Program-made: the position numbers and the translations under genes
Assembly (NCBI RefSeq): GCF_018623035.1
Contig: NZ_CP076023.1
Location: 1,240,001-1,304,000, forward strand
Reading direction: 5' to 3'
Source of the DNA: Cellulomonas dongxiuzhuiae
GTDB lineage: Bacteria > Actinomycetota > Actinomycetes > Actinomycetales > Cellulomonadaceae
Length of the DNA: 64,000 nucleotides
Part shown: one piece after another, positions 37,964 through 46,608 of the stretch
How the letters are laid out: the number at the start of each line of letters is the position of its first letter
How positions within the stretch are numbered: position 1 is the stretch's first letter
Notes under the pieces: generated by a model
Databases searched by the model: none
Told to the model about the DNA's origin: nothing
What the model saw: the letters and a program-made list of their open reading frames with translations, nothing else

Positions 37964-39040
37964 GTGCATGGTGAGTACAAGGTGCCCGGTGGCAAGCTCG
38001 TGGTCGTCGACCTGGAGGTCGGTGACGGACGCCTGCGGGACGTGAGCCTGTCGGGCGACTTCTTCCTCGAGCCCGACGACGCGCTGGAGGTGCTGTCGCG
38101 CGCGCTGGACGGCACGCCGGCGGACGCGGGCGTCACGCAGCTCGTCGGCGTGCTGGAGGACGGTCTGCGGCTCGCGGTCGACCAGGGCCGCATCGCCGGG
38201 CCCGTCGCCATGGTGGGGTTCGACGTGCGCGCGGTCGCGCTCGCCGTGCGCCGCGCCCTGGGGCTGTCCACCGCGTGGGCGGACCACGAGTTCGCGCTCC
38301 TGGACACCGGTCCCATGCCTCCGGCGATGCACGTCGCGCTCGACCAGGTGCTCACCGAGGAGCTCGACGCGGGGCGCCGCGGCCCCACCGTGCGGTTCTG
38401 GGAGTGGGACGAGCCCGCCGTCGTCATCGGCTCGTTCCAGTCCCTGCGCAACGAGGTGGACCTCGAGGCGGCGGCGCGGTACGGCGTCACGGTCGTGCGG
38501 CGCATCTCCGGCGGCGGCGCGATGTTCATGGAGGCGGGCAACTGCATCACGTTCTCCCTGGTGGTGCCGGGGTCCCTGGTCGACGGCATGTCCTTCGAGG
38601 AGTCGTACGCGTTCCTCAACGCGTGGGTCCTCGGGGCGCTCGCGGACGTGGGCGTGACGGCCACGACGACGGGGCTCAACGACATCTCGTCGGCCGCGGG
38701 CAAGCTCGCGGGGTCCGCGCAGAAGCGCCTGGCGCACGGTGCTGTGCTGCACCACGTGACGATGGCGTACGACATCGACGCCGACAAGATGATGCAGGTG
38801 CTGCGGATCGGCCGCGAGAAGCTGTCGGACAAGGGCACGCGGTCGGCGAACCGGCGGGTCGACCCGGTGCGCTCGCAGACCCGGCTGCCGCGCGAGCAGG
38901 TGGTGGAGGCCTTCGTGGCGCACTTCCGGTCGCGGTACCGGACGGTCGACGACGTGCTGCGCCCGGCCGAGGTGGAGCGTGCGCGCGAGCTCGTGGCCAC
39001 CCGGTTCACGGATCCGGCATGGACCGCACGCGTGCCGTGA
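37964..39040 (+). CDS. lplA: Lipoate-protein ligase with accessory domain at the N-terminus
   Basis: 358 residues. GTG 37964 is leaderless: TAGGCT ends 6 nt before it. Residues 1 to about 85 (HGEYKVPGGKLVVVDLEV, then LEPDDALEVL) look like the small domain that normally follows the catalytic domain of LplA. The catalytic domain follows, with RISGGGAMFMEAGNCITF for the lipoyl pocket and NDISSAAGKLAGSAQKR, which carries the adenylate-binding Lys. It should attach lipoate to E2 subunits and GcvH using ATP. The domain order is reversed relative to E. coli LplA; see findings. Confidence 0.85.
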   Translation: MHGEYKVPGGKLVVVDLEVGDGRLRDVSLSGDFFLEPDDALEVLSRALDGTPADAGVTQLVGVLEDGLRLAVDQGRIAGPVAMVGFDVRAVALAVRRALGLSTAWADHEFALLDTGPMPPAMHVALDQVLTEELDAGRRGPTVRFWEWDEPAVVIGSFQSLRNEVDLEAAARYGVTVVRRISGGGAMFMEAGNCITFSLVVPGSLVDGMSFEESYAFLNAWVLGALADVGVTATTTGLNDISSAAGKLAGSAQKRLAHGAVLHHVTMAYDIDADKMMQVLRIGREKLSDKGTRSANRRVDPVRSQTRLPREQVVEAFVAHFRSRYRTVDDVLRPAEVERARELVATRFTDPAWTARVP

Positions 39041-39071
39041 GCAGGGCGCCCGGGCCCGCGGGACGCTCCGC

Positions 39072-39425
39072 TCAGCCGCGCCAGGTCAGCACGACGACGA
39101 GCGCAGCGGCGCCCAGGAGCACGAGGGCCGCGGCGCAGGCCGTGACGAGGCGACCGCCCGGGTCACGACCGACGGTCCGCTCCGTGGCCGTCGTCAGGTT
39201 CGACCGCTGACGTCCGTGCACGCCGGTCCGGCGCCGGCGTGCGGCACGCAGCAGCACCACGGCGATGACGGTCCCGGCGGCGGTGACCGACCACGCCGCG
39301 ACCCCCCAGGTCTCGACGAGCAGGCGGCCGGCTGCCACCGAGCCCCCGACCAGGCCCAGCGCCGTGCGGCGCCACGCCAGCGCCGTGCGCTCGGCGGCGA
39401 GCGACGGGTGTGCCGGGGCGGTCAC
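39072..39425 (-). CDS. DUF202 membrane protein, second of a pair
   Basis: 117 residues. GTG 39425 overlaps the stop of the upstream DUF202 gene (GTGA). The N-terminal SLAAERTALAWRRTALGLVG is the DUF202 signature, followed by three hydrophobic helices. The two adjacent DUF202 proteins are probably translated together and may form a hetero-oligomer. Function is unknown; the E. coli relatives are YidH and YidG, which are also encoded side by side. Confidence 0.85.
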   Translation of the reverse strand: MTAPAHPSLAAERTALAWRRTALGLVGGSVAAGRLLVETWGVAAWSVTAAGTVIAVVLLRAARRRRTGVHGRQRSNLTTATERTVGRDPGGRLVTACAAALVLLGAAALVVVLTWRG

Positions 39426-39817
39426 GCGTGCAGCAGACCGAGCAGGACGAGGACACCGGCCACGGCGACGCCGCCCACGAGCAGGCCGAAGCCCACGGGA
39501 GCGGGCAGGGGGTCGCCGCGCCGCATGGCGCGCTCCGCACGGGACCACCCCCACCAGGCCACCGCGGGCGCGAGGGTCCCCAGCGCGATGAGCACGACGG
39601 CGGCGGCGAGCCGCAGCGCGGGCTCGACGGGCAGGCCGAGGGCCTCGAGGGCGACACCGCCGGCGAGCAGCGCGAGGCCGGTGCGCGCCCACGCGAGGAA
39701 GGTGCGCTCGTTGGCGAGCGTGAAGCGCGCGTCGGGCTCGGCACCGACGCCGTAGACCCACCGGGGGAAGCGTCGGTCGGGCGCGCGCCCCTCGGGCACG
39801 GGTCGCTCGTGATCCAT
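39422..39817 (-). CDS. DUF202 membrane protein, YidH-like
   Basis: 131 residues. ATG 39817 has GAGGAT ending 6 nt before it on the minus strand, so it may be leaderless or use GGGGAGG. A short basic N-terminus with FPRWVYGVGAEPDARFTLAN is followed by the DUF202 motif ERTFLAWARTGLALLAGGVA and three membrane helices. PRWVYxxGxxPDxRFTLANERTFLAW is typical of the YidH branch. It is the first gene of the coupled pair. Confidence 0.88.
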   Translation of the reverse strand: MDHERPVPEGRAPDRRFPRWVYGVGAEPDARFTLANERTFLAWARTGLALLAGGVALEALGLPVEPALRLAAAVVLIALGTLAPAVAWWGWSRAERAMRRGDPLPAPVGFGLLVGGVAVAGVLVLLGLLHA

Positions 39818-39858
39818 GCGCCCATCCTCCCCACCTGGCGTGCCGGCCACCGCCGCGG

Positions 39859-40617
39859 TCACGCGCCCGGCACAGCGGCGGGAGCCGGTCGGGACCCGAA
39901 GACGGCGGTCCCGACCCGGACGACCGTCGCGCCCTCCGCGACCGCCACCTCGAGATCGTTGCTCATCCCCATCGACAGCCCGTGCGCGTCGCCCGTGCCG
40001 GGTGCGCCGGACCGGACGACCTCGTCGCGGACCGCGCGCAGCAGGGCGAAGCCGGCGCGCACCACCCCCTCGTCGTCGCTGCGCGCACCCACGGTCATGA
40101 ACCCGGCCAGCCGGAGCCCGGGCAGCGCCGCGACCCGCACCGCGAGGTCCGCCGCCGTTCCCGGGTGGGCGCCGTGCTTGCTGGCCTCGCCCGACACGTT
40201 GACCTGGACCCAGACGTCGAGCGGCACGGCGCGCCCCTGCACGCGGTCGGACAGGCGCCGTGCCAGCGCGTCGTCCGCGACGGACTCCACCGCGGACGCC
40301 CACCGCAGCGCCGCGTTGACCTTGTTCGACTGCAGCGGCCCGATGACGTGCCACGTCGGCGCGAGGTCGACCAGCGCGGGCGCCTTCGCGACGAGCTCCT
40401 GGACCCGGTTCTCGCCCAGCAGCACCGGCGCCCCCGTCGAGCCGGCCTCCCGTGCGGCGGCGTCGGCCAGCAGCGCGGCGCGCACGGTCGCGACGTCCAC
40501 CGTCTTGGACGCCAGCAGGACCCGGACCTCGTCCGCGCCGCGTCCCGCCGCGGCGCACGCCGCGGCGACCCGTTCGCGCACCTGCGCCAGACGACGCGTC
40601 ACGTCCTCGCTGCTCAC
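39859..40617 (-). CDS. YggS-family PLP homeostasis protein
   Basis: 252 residues. Lys38 in VRVLLASKTVDVATV is the PLP-binding lysine; GENRVQELVAKAPAL, WHVIGPLQSNKVN and GLSMGMSNDLEVAVAEGATV are the conserved family segments. These single-domain alanine-racemase-fold proteins bind PLP and buffer its level without known catalysis. GTG 40617 is preceded by TACGGT 8 nt upstream. Unlike in many actinobacteria it is not next to ftsZ or sepF; pdxH lies 20 kb away. Confidence 0.92.
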   Translation of the reverse strand: MSSEDVTRRLAQVRERVAAACAAAGRGADEVRVLLASKTVDVATVRAALLADAAAREAGSTGAPVLLGENRVQELVAKAPALVDLAPTWHVIGPLQSNKVNAALRWASAVESVADDALARRLSDRVQGRAVPLDVWVQVNVSGEASKHGAHPGTAADLAVRVAALPGLRLAGFMTVGARSDDEGVVRAGFALLRAVRDEVVRSGAPGTGDAHGLSMGMSNDLEVAVAEGATVVRVGTAVFGSRPAPAAVPGA

Positions 40618-40733
40618 GACGCCTGACCGTACCCGCCCCCGCGGCGTGCGCCGCGCTCGCCGGGCGGGCGAAACCCGTGCCCCCGCGCCCGCCCGTGTGG
40701 CGCGCGGGGGTCGCCGGGTCGCATGCTGGCGGG

Positions 40734-41285
40734 ATGGAGGGGTGCACGGGGCGGCTGCTCGTCGCGACACCGGGGCTGCAGGACCGCAGCTTCCGGCGGT
40801 CGGTCGTGCTCGTCCTCGAGCACACCGAGGCCGGTGCGCTGGGGGTCGTCCTCGACCGGCCGCTCGACGTCGACGCGAGCGCGGTGCTGCCGCAGTGGCA
40901 GGACCACCTCAGCGCGCCCGGCCGGCTCTTCCAGGGCGGCCCTGTGTCCCGTGACACGGCACTGGCGCTCGCTGACCTCCCCGACGCGGGCGCGCCGCCC
41001 GGTGTCCGGCACCTGTCGCCGCGGCTCGGGGTCGTCGACCTCGAGGCCCCGCCCGCGCTCGTGGTCGACGCCGTCCGGGCGCTGCGCGTGTTCGTCGGGT
41101 ACGCCGGGTGGGCCGAGGGGCAGCTGGACCGCGAGATCGAGGCGGGCGGCTGGTTCGTCGTCGACCTCGAGCCGGGCGACGTGTTCAGCGCCGACCCGCG
41201 CGGCCTGTGGCGGCGCGTCCTGCGCCGTCAGCCGGGGGACCTGGCGCTCCTGTCGACGGCGCCGGACGACGTCTCGCTCAACTGA
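40734..41285 (+). CDS. YqgE/AlgH-family protein
   Basis: 183 residues. ATG 40734 has CATGCT ending 6 nt before it, so it is probably leaderless. It opens GRLLVATPGLQDRSFRRSVV, with ALGVVLDRPLDVD and FQGGPVSRDTAL, then VFVGYAGWAEGQLDREIEAG and the tail WRRVLRRQPGDLALL, all family hallmarks. The family is conserved in many bacteria and is sometimes called a transcriptional regulator, but the molecular function is not established. Confidence 0.92.
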   Translation: MEGCTGRLLVATPGLQDRSFRRSVVLVLEHTEAGALGVVLDRPLDVDASAVLPQWQDHLSAPGRLFQGGPVSRDTALALADLPDAGAPPGVRHLSPRLGVVDLEAPPALVVDAVRALRVFVGYAGWAEGQLDREIEAGGWFVVDLEPGDVFSADPRGLWRRVLRRQPGDLALLSTAPDDVSLN

Positions 41286-41344
41286 GGGTCGGGTCGGGGT
41301 GATCCCCGATGTCGCCCCGTGCCCCGCCGTGGGACGGTGAGCAC

Positions 41345-41743
41345 GTGAAGACCCTGCTGAACGTCATCTGGCTCGTGTTCGCCGGTGCCTGGCTCGCCCT
41401 GGGCTACGTGGCCGCCGGCGTCGTCTGCTGCGTGCTGATCGTGACGATCCCGTTCGGCATCGCGTCCTTCCGGATCGCGAGCTACGTGCTGTGGCCGTTC
41501 GGGCGCACGATCGTCGAGAAGCCGACCGCCGGTGCGCTGTCGACGATCGGCAACGTCATCTGGGTGCTGGTCGCCGGGATCTGGCTCGCGATCGGGCACG
41601 TCGCCACCGCGATCCCGCTGTTCGTCTCGATCATCGGCATCCCGATGGGCATCGCGAACCTCAAGCTCATCCCGGTGTCCCTCGTGCCGCTGGGCAAGCA
41701 GATCGTGCCGACCGACAGCCCGTTCGCGGCGTACGGGCACTGA
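41345..41743 (+). CDS. YccF-family membrane protein
   Basis: 132 residues. GTG 41345 is preceded by GACGGT with a 6-nt gap. Two similar halves, each with a hydrophobic pair: LLNVIWLVFAGAWLALGYV and IGNVIWVLVAGIWLAIGHV, both followed by TIPFGIASFRIA or GIPMGIANLKLI. This internal duplication is the YccF domain signature. An inner-membrane protein of unknown function. Confidence 0.9.
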   Translation: MKTLLNVIWLVFAGAWLALGYVAAGVVCCVLIVTIPFGIASFRIASYVLWPFGRTIVEKPTAGALSTIGNVIWVLVAGIWLAIGHVATAIPLFVSIIGIPMGIANLKLIPVSLVPLGKQIVPTDSPFAAYGH

Positions 41744-41774
41744 CGGGTACTGACCCGCGTGGCGGCGGGGCGGC

Positions 41775-42281
41775 TCAGTCCCGCGCGACGTCTGCCACGA
41801 CCGCGTCGGTGAGCCGCACGAGGTCGTCGGGCGCGAGCTCGACGTCCAGCCCGCGCCGGCCGCCGGACACGAGCACGGTGTCGAACAGCCACACGCTCTC
41901 GTCCACCACGGTGCGCAGCGTCGTGCGCTGCCCCAGCGGCGAGATCCCGCCCACCACGTAGCCGGTCGCGCGCTCGGCGGCGTGGGGGTCCGCCATCGCG
42001 GCCCGCTTGCCGCCGACCGCTGCGGCGAGCGCCTTGAGGTCCAGCCGGCCGGTCACGGGTACGACCGCCACGGTCAGCGTGCCGTCGACCTCCGCGACGA
42101 GGGTCTTGAAGACCTGCTCGGGCGGGACCCCCAGCACGCGCGCCGCCTCCAGGCCGTAGCCGAGGTCGCTCGCCGGGTCGTGCTCGTACGTGCGGGCGGT
42201 GTGCGGCACGCCGGCCTCCGCGAGCGTGACGAGGGCGGGGGTGCCGCCGCTGCTGCTGCTGCGTGCGTCCTTCCTGGCCAC
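41775..42281 (-). CDS. ybaK: YbaK/EbsC-type aminoacyl-tRNA deacylase
   Basis: 168 residues. GTG 42281 is leaderless, with TACCCT ending 6 nt before it. The pattern FKTLVAEVDGTLTVAVVPVT, then GYVVGGISPLGQRTTLRTVV and LVSGGRRGLDVELAPDDLVR, is the Cys-tRNA(Pro) deacylase group (YbaK) rather than ProX or the ProRS insertion. It hydrolyses cysteine mischarged on tRNA-Pro. The Lys in the FKT motif is the catalytic residue position. Confidence 0.92.
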   Translation of the reverse strand: MARKDARSSSSGGTPALVTLAEAGVPHTARTYEHDPASDLGYGLEAARVLGVPPEQVFKTLVAEVDGTLTVAVVPVTGRLDLKALAAAVGGKRAAMADPHAAERATGYVVGGISPLGQRTTLRTVVDESVWLFDTVLVSGGRRGLDVELAPDDLVRLTDAVVADVARD

Positions 42282-42298
42282 CCGCCCAGGGTAGGACG

Positions 42299-42898
42299 TC
42301 AGAGCGCGACGCCGACCAGTGCACCGACCCCGTACGTGACTGCCATCGCCAGCGAGCCGCCCAGCACGTTGCGCAGGACGGAGCGGCCGTGCGACGCACC
42401 CGTGAAGCGCGCCGACGCCCAGCCCGTCAGGACGAGCGCGACGAGGACCGCCGCGAACGTCGCCGGGACCCGCGCGGCCGTGGTCCACGGGGCCAGCACG
42501 ACGAGCAGCGGGATGAGCGCCCCCGCGGTGAACGCCAGCATGGACGCGAGCGCGGCCTGCCACGGGTTGGTGAAGTCCTGGTGGGCGTCGGTGATGGGCC
42601 GGCCGGACGCGGCGGCGACGCGCTCGGCGTCCCGCTGGCTGGAGACGGACACGTACTCGCCCGAGGCCATCGACAGCGCACCGGCGAGCAGCGCGGCACC
42701 GCCCGCCAGGGCGATGGTCGACGTCGACGCGGCGGCGCCCGCGACGCCCACGACCGTCGCGCCGACGGACACGATGCCGTCGTTGGCGCCGAGGACCCCG
42801 GCGCGCAGGCGGTTGAGACCTGCGTTCGACGCCGCGCGCCGCGGCGTGCGGCGGAGCAGCGCGCCGAACCCGACGACGCGGTCGCTGGTCGTGGTCAT
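42299..42898 (-). CDS. VIT1/CCC1-family metal transporter
   Basis: 199 residues. ATG 42898 is preceded by TACCGT with a 5-nt gap. It has the CCC1-type opening NRLRAGVLGANDGIVSVGA, then GEYVSVSSQRDAERVAA, a helix TNPWQAALASMLAFTAGALI and two C-terminal helices (SVLRNVLGGSLAMAVTYGVG). Five membrane helices are expected. Family members carry Fe or Mn; the ferritin-like extension found in some bacterial versions is absent. It lies 17 nt before the YbaK frame on the same strand, so the two may be co-transcribed. Confidence 0.9.
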   Translation of the reverse strand: MTTTSDRVVGFGALLRRTPRRAASNAGLNRLRAGVLGANDGIVSVGATVVGVAGAAASTSTIALAGGAALLAGALSMASGEYVSVSSQRDAERVAAASGRPITDAHQDFTNPWQAALASMLAFTAGALIPLLVVLAPWTTAARVPATFAAVLVALVLTGWASARFTGASHGRSVLRNVLGGSLAMAVTYGVGALVGVAL

Positions 42899-43018
42899 GG
42901 GCCACGGTAGGCCCGCGCGCGCAGTCCTGTCACCGCAGGAAAGGCTGGCCTGACCTGGGGCGATGCAGGCGTGCCTACCCTGACTCACACCCCGGCCGGC
43001 GCCCCCGCCGAGGTGACG

Positions 43019-43091
43019 GGATCGCTCTTTCGCGCGCGGGGGAGGGGGGGTGGGTTGCTCTCTCGTGCGTGAGAGTGCGATCCAGTCGTGC
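43019..43091. repeat. Degenerate copies of the ilvC-distal repeat
   Basis: GGATCGCTCTTTCGCGC (43019-43035) matches 16 of 17 bases of the right arm at 31225-31241. Further on, GCTCTCTC (57-64) and GAGAGTGC (71-78) form a near-perfect stem that runs into GATCCAGTCGTGC, similar to the left arm and centre of the same element. Together they form a palindrome-like unit just after the helicase stop, in the 202-bp gap 42899-43100. Confidence 0.6.
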
Positions 43092-43100
43092 GGCGCGGCG

Positions 43101-45701
43101 TCAGAGGGGGCCGACGTCCAGGACGCGCAGGCGGACCTCGCCGGCCTCGTCCGACGCCGCGAGGTCCACGAGGGCGTCGATGCGCCAGTCGTGGTCGCCC
43201 GCCGGGTCGTCGAGGACCTGCCGGACGTGCCAGGTGCCGGCCGCTGGCCCGTGCGCGTCGGCGGCGGTCCCGGGCGTCACCTGGAACAGCGCCGGACCGC
43301 GCGCGGCGGCGCCGGTGCCCATCTCGTCGTGGTCGTCGAAGTACGGCTCGACCGCGTCGGCCCAGCGGTCGGCCGTCCACGGCTCGCCCTCGGCGTCGAC
43401 GTCGCCCAGGGCGGCGAGGGCCCCCCAGCGCTCGCGGGCGGCGAGCTCGACCCGCCGGAACATCGCCCCGCGCACGAGCGCGCGGAACACCCGCGGGTCG
43501 GCGGTGACGGGCGGCGGGGGAGCGTCCTCGCCGGGCACGTCGGCGTCGTCCTCGAGGACGGCCGTCGGGTCGGACAGCCGCTCCCACTCGTCGAGCAGGC
43601 TCGAGTCGGTGCGCCGCACGAGGTCGCCCAGCCACGCGATGAGCTCCTCGAGCTCTTCGGTGCGGCGGTCCTCGGGGACCGTGCGCCGCAGCGCGCGGTA
43701 CGCGTCGGCGAGGTAGCGCAGCAGGACGCCCTCGGTGCGGTCCAGGGAGTAGAGCTGCACGTACTCCGCGAACGTCGCGGCGCGCTCGTGCATCTCGCGC
43801 ACCACGGACTTGGGCGACAGCGTGAGGTCCGCGACCCACGGGTTGGTGCGCCGGTACGTCGCGAACGTGGCCTCGAGCAGCTCGCTCAGCGGGCGCGGGT
43901 ACGTGACGCCCTCGAGCAGCGCCATGCGCTCGTCGTACTCCAGCCCCTCGGACTTCATGCGGGCCACGGCCTCGCCGCGGGCCTTGTTCTCCTGCGCCGC
44001 GAGCACCTGGCGGGGGTCGTCGAGCGTGGCCTCGATGACCGAGACGACGTCGTGCGCGTAGCCGGGGTCCTGCGGGTCGAGCAGGTCGAGCGCCGCGTAC
44101 GCGAACGGCGAGAGGGCCTGGTCGAGCGCGAAGTTGAACGGCAGGTCGGCGACGAGCTGCACGGTCCGGCGTCGGCCGCCCGGCGCCGACGGGTCGTCGA
44201 CCCACGGGCGCTCCACGACGCCGCCCGCGCGCAGGGACCGGTACACGTCGACCGCGCGGCGCACGTGGCGCGAGCGCGCGCTCGCGGGCTCGTGGTTGTC
44301 GGTGAGCAGGTGCGTCATGACCGCCACGGGGTCCGCGCGGCCGTCGCGGCCCCGCTGCAGGACGTGCAGCACCATCGCGTGCGACACCTGGAAGCTCGAC
44401 GTGAGCGGCTCCGGCGGGGCGTCCCGCAAGCGCTCGAACGTCTTGTCGGTCCAGTTGACGTGGCCCGACGGCGCCTGCTTGCGGACGATCTTCTTCTGCT
44501 TCTTCGGGTCGTCGCCGGCCTTGGCGAGCGCCTTGCGGTTCTCGATGACGTGGTCGGGCGCCTGCACGACGACCTCGCCCACGGTGTCGTACCCGGCGCG
44601 TCCGGCGCGGCCCGCGATCTGGTGGAACTCCCGCGCGCTCAGGTGCCGCATCCGGACCCCGTCGTACTTGACGAGGCTCGTCAGGACCACCGTGCGGATC
44701 GGCACGTTGATGCCGACGCCCAGGGTGTCGGTGCCGCAGACGACCGGCAGCAGCCCGCGCTGCGTGAGGCGCTCGACGACACGGCGGTACTTGGGCAGCA
44801 TGCCCGCGTGGTGCACGCCGACGCCGTGCCGCAGCAGGCGCGAGAGCGTCTTGCCGAACCCGGGGCCGAACCGGAACCCGCCCAGCTCCGCGGCGATCGC
44901 GTCGCGCTGCTCGCGGCTGGCCAGGGGCGTCGAGAGCAGCGACTGCGCGCGCTCGACGGCCTCCTTCTGCGTGAAGTGCACGACGTACACCGGTGCGCGG
45001 CGGGTGCTGACGAGCTCGTCGAGCAGCTCGTGCAGCGGCTCGACCGAGTACGTGAAGGTCAGGGGTACGGGCCGCTCGGTGTTCGCGACGACCGCCACGT
45101 CACGGCCCGTGCGGCGCGCGAGGTCCTCGACGAAGAACGAGACGTCGCCGAGCGTGGCCGACATCAGCAGGAACTGCGTGCGCGTCAGCTCGAGCAGCGG
45201 CACCTGCCACGCCCACCCGCGCTGCGGGTCCGCGTAGTAGTGGAACTCGTCCATGACGACGAGGCCGACGTCGGCGTCGGGGCCCTCGCGCAGCGCCTGG
45301 TTGGCCAGGATCTCGGACGTGCAGCAGACGATCGGGGCCCCGGAGTTGATCGCCGAGTCGCCCGTCACCATCCCGACGTTGGCCGACCCGAACACGTCGA
45401 CGAGCGCGAAGAACTTCTCGCTGACCAGCGCCTTGATCGGCGCCGTGTAGTACGAGCGGCGACCCTGCGCCATCGCCACGGCGTGCGCGGCGACGCCCGC
45501 GAGGGACTTCCCGGAACCCGTCGGTGTGGACAGGATCACGTGGGCGCCGGTGAGCAGCTCGAGCAGCGCCTCCTCCTGGTGGGGGTAGAGCGTCAGCCCC
45601 TGGTCCGCCGCCCAGGTGGAGAAGACCTCGTACAGCGCGTCGGGGTCGTGCGCGGCGTCTCCTGTCGGCAGGCGGTCGGTCAGGTTCGCAGCGTCGGGCA
45701 C
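43101..45701 (-). CDS. Ski2-like DEAD/DEAH-box helicase with DUF3516 C-terminus
   Basis: 866 residues. Motif I VILSTPTGSGKSL (about residue 60), motif II GLVVMDEFHYYADPQRGWAW (DEFH), motif III LMSATLGD, and motif VI FHQIAGRAGRAGYD are present, with the Ski2-type GTDTLGVGINVPIRTVVLT. From about residue 440 a C-terminal region of DUF3516 type follows. GTG 45701 has GAGGAT ending 6 nt before it, which also overlaps a GGAGGATC ribosome-like site. Related actinobacterial proteins are presumed RNA helicases; a DNA role is not excluded. Monocistronic. Confidence 0.92.
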   Translation of the reverse strand: MPDAANLTDRLPTGDAAHDPDALYEVFSTWAADQGLTLYPHQEEALLELLTGAHVILSTPTGSGKSLAGVAAHAVAMAQGRRSYYTAPIKALVSEKFFALVDVFGSANVGMVTGDSAINSGAPIVCCTSEILANQALREGPDADVGLVVMDEFHYYADPQRGWAWQVPLLELTRTQFLLMSATLGDVSFFVEDLARRTGRDVAVVANTERPVPLTFTYSVEPLHELLDELVSTRRAPVYVVHFTQKEAVERAQSLLSTPLASREQRDAIAAELGGFRFGPGFGKTLSRLLRHGVGVHHAGMLPKYRRVVERLTQRGLLPVVCGTDTLGVGINVPIRTVVLTSLVKYDGVRMRHLSAREFHQIAGRAGRAGYDTVGEVVVQAPDHVIENRKALAKAGDDPKKQKKIVRKQAPSGHVNWTDKTFERLRDAPPEPLTSSFQVSHAMVLHVLQRGRDGRADPVAVMTHLLTDNHEPASARSRHVRRAVDVYRSLRAGGVVERPWVDDPSAPGGRRRTVQLVADLPFNFALDQALSPFAYAALDLLDPQDPGYAHDVVSVIEATLDDPRQVLAAQENKARGEAVARMKSEGLEYDERMALLEGVTYPRPLSELLEATFATYRRTNPWVADLTLSPKSVVREMHERAATFAEYVQLYSLDRTEGVLLRYLADAYRALRRTVPEDRRTEELEELIAWLGDLVRRTDSSLLDEWERLSDPTAVLEDDADVPGEDAPPPPVTADPRVFRALVRGAMFRRVELAARERWGALAALGDVDAEGEPWTADRWADAVEPYFDDHDEMGTGAAARGPALFQVTPGTAADAHGPAAGTWHVRQVLDDPAGDHDWRIDALVDLAASDEAGEVRLRVLDVGPL

Positions 45702-45772
45702 GTGGCGATCCTCCCACGTGGCGCACGGGCGACCGGGGCCGGCCCGTCGGGCGTCGGGCCGCGGCCGTCAGG

Positions 45773-46588
45773 TCAGGTGGCGTCCCAGAGCAGCCGGTAG
45801 TACGCGATGCGCTCGTGATCCGGTGCGACGCCGTACGCGGCGTACACGTGGCCCTCGTATCCCGGGCCGAAGTTCCACACCGTGCTCCAGGCCGCCACCG
45901 CGAGGTCGGCCCAGCGGTCCGCGACGCCGAGGCGGCCCAGGTCGACGTGCGCGGCCCACCGCCCGTCGGGGCCGATGAGGGTGTTCGGTGCGCACGCGTC
46001 GCCGTGGCACACGACGAGCTCGTCGAGGGGTGGGGGATCGAGCAGCCGGGCGCGGGCGTCGGCCACCGTGAGGTCGCGGTGCTCGGGCGACCACGCGGCC
46101 GGCGTGTCACCGGCGTCGAGGTGCTCCAGGGCGGTCGCCAGCCGCGCCTCCACCGACCAGTCGAAGGGCGACTCGCCCACCGGAAGCGCGTCGTGGAGCG
46201 CGCGCAGGCCCGCCCCGATCGCGGCGGCGGCCTCGGCGGGGCGGTCCACCCACGGCGGCACGACGGCGCTGCGTCCCGGCAGCGCGGCCGTCACGAGCCA
46301 CGTCCCCTCCTCGTCGGCGCCCCCGTCCAGGACCTCCGGGACGGGGGTGAACGGCCGCGCCCACAGCAGGCGTGCCGCCTCGCCGGGCAGGTCGATCCCG
46401 GGGACGTCCGCCGGGGCCCACTTGACGTAGCGCGAGGTCCCGAGGCGGAAGGTGCGGCCGCCGAGCTCGTTGACCCACACGGGCTCCACCGGCGCACCGG
46501 CGGCGAGGTCCGCCACCGCAGCCGGGACGGCGACCGGCCCCTCGGGCAGGCCTCGGATCTGACGGGGCGCGGGGGTCTCGGGCAGCAC
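45773..46588 (-). CDS. APH(3')-like phosphotransferase family protein
   Basis: 271 residues. The Brenner motif VVCHGDACAPNTLIGPDGRW (catalytic Asp) and the metal-binding VDLGRLGVADRWADLAVAAW are clear, and a kinase-like N-lobe precedes them (GGRTFRLGTSRYVKWAPADV). GTG 46588 is preceded by CAGGAT with a 6-nt gap; the very long frame upstream is a shadow. The family includes kanamycin kinases, but actinobacteria carry many members with other small-molecule substrates, so no resistance claim is made. It lies 20 nt downstream of mgtE on the same strand. Confidence 0.88.
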   Translation of the reverse strand: MLPETPAPRQIRGLPEGPVAVPAAVADLAAGAPVEPVWVNELGGRTFRLGTSRYVKWAPADVPGIDLPGEAARLLWARPFTPVPEVLDGGADEEGTWLVTAALPGRSAVVPPWVDRPAEAAAAIGAGLRALHDALPVGESPFDWSVEARLATALEHLDAGDTPAAWSPEHRDLTVADARARLLDPPPLDELVVCHGDACAPNTLIGPDGRWAAHVDLGRLGVADRWADLAVAAWSTVWNFGPGYEGHVYAAYGVAPDHERIAYYRLLWDAT

Positions 46589-46608
46589 GGGCCGATCCTG
46601 CCACCTGG

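Noticed and set aside
43019..43091. tRNA-like or riboswitch structure after the helicase
   Set aside because: The stems match the repeat at 31201-31239 rather than a known RNA family, and it lies 3' of the helicase gene, not in front of a gene on its strand.
45773..46588. Aminoglycoside resistance gene
   Set aside because: The kinase motif is real, but chromosomal APH-fold proteins in actinobacteria have many substrates, and no mobile element or resistance context is present.
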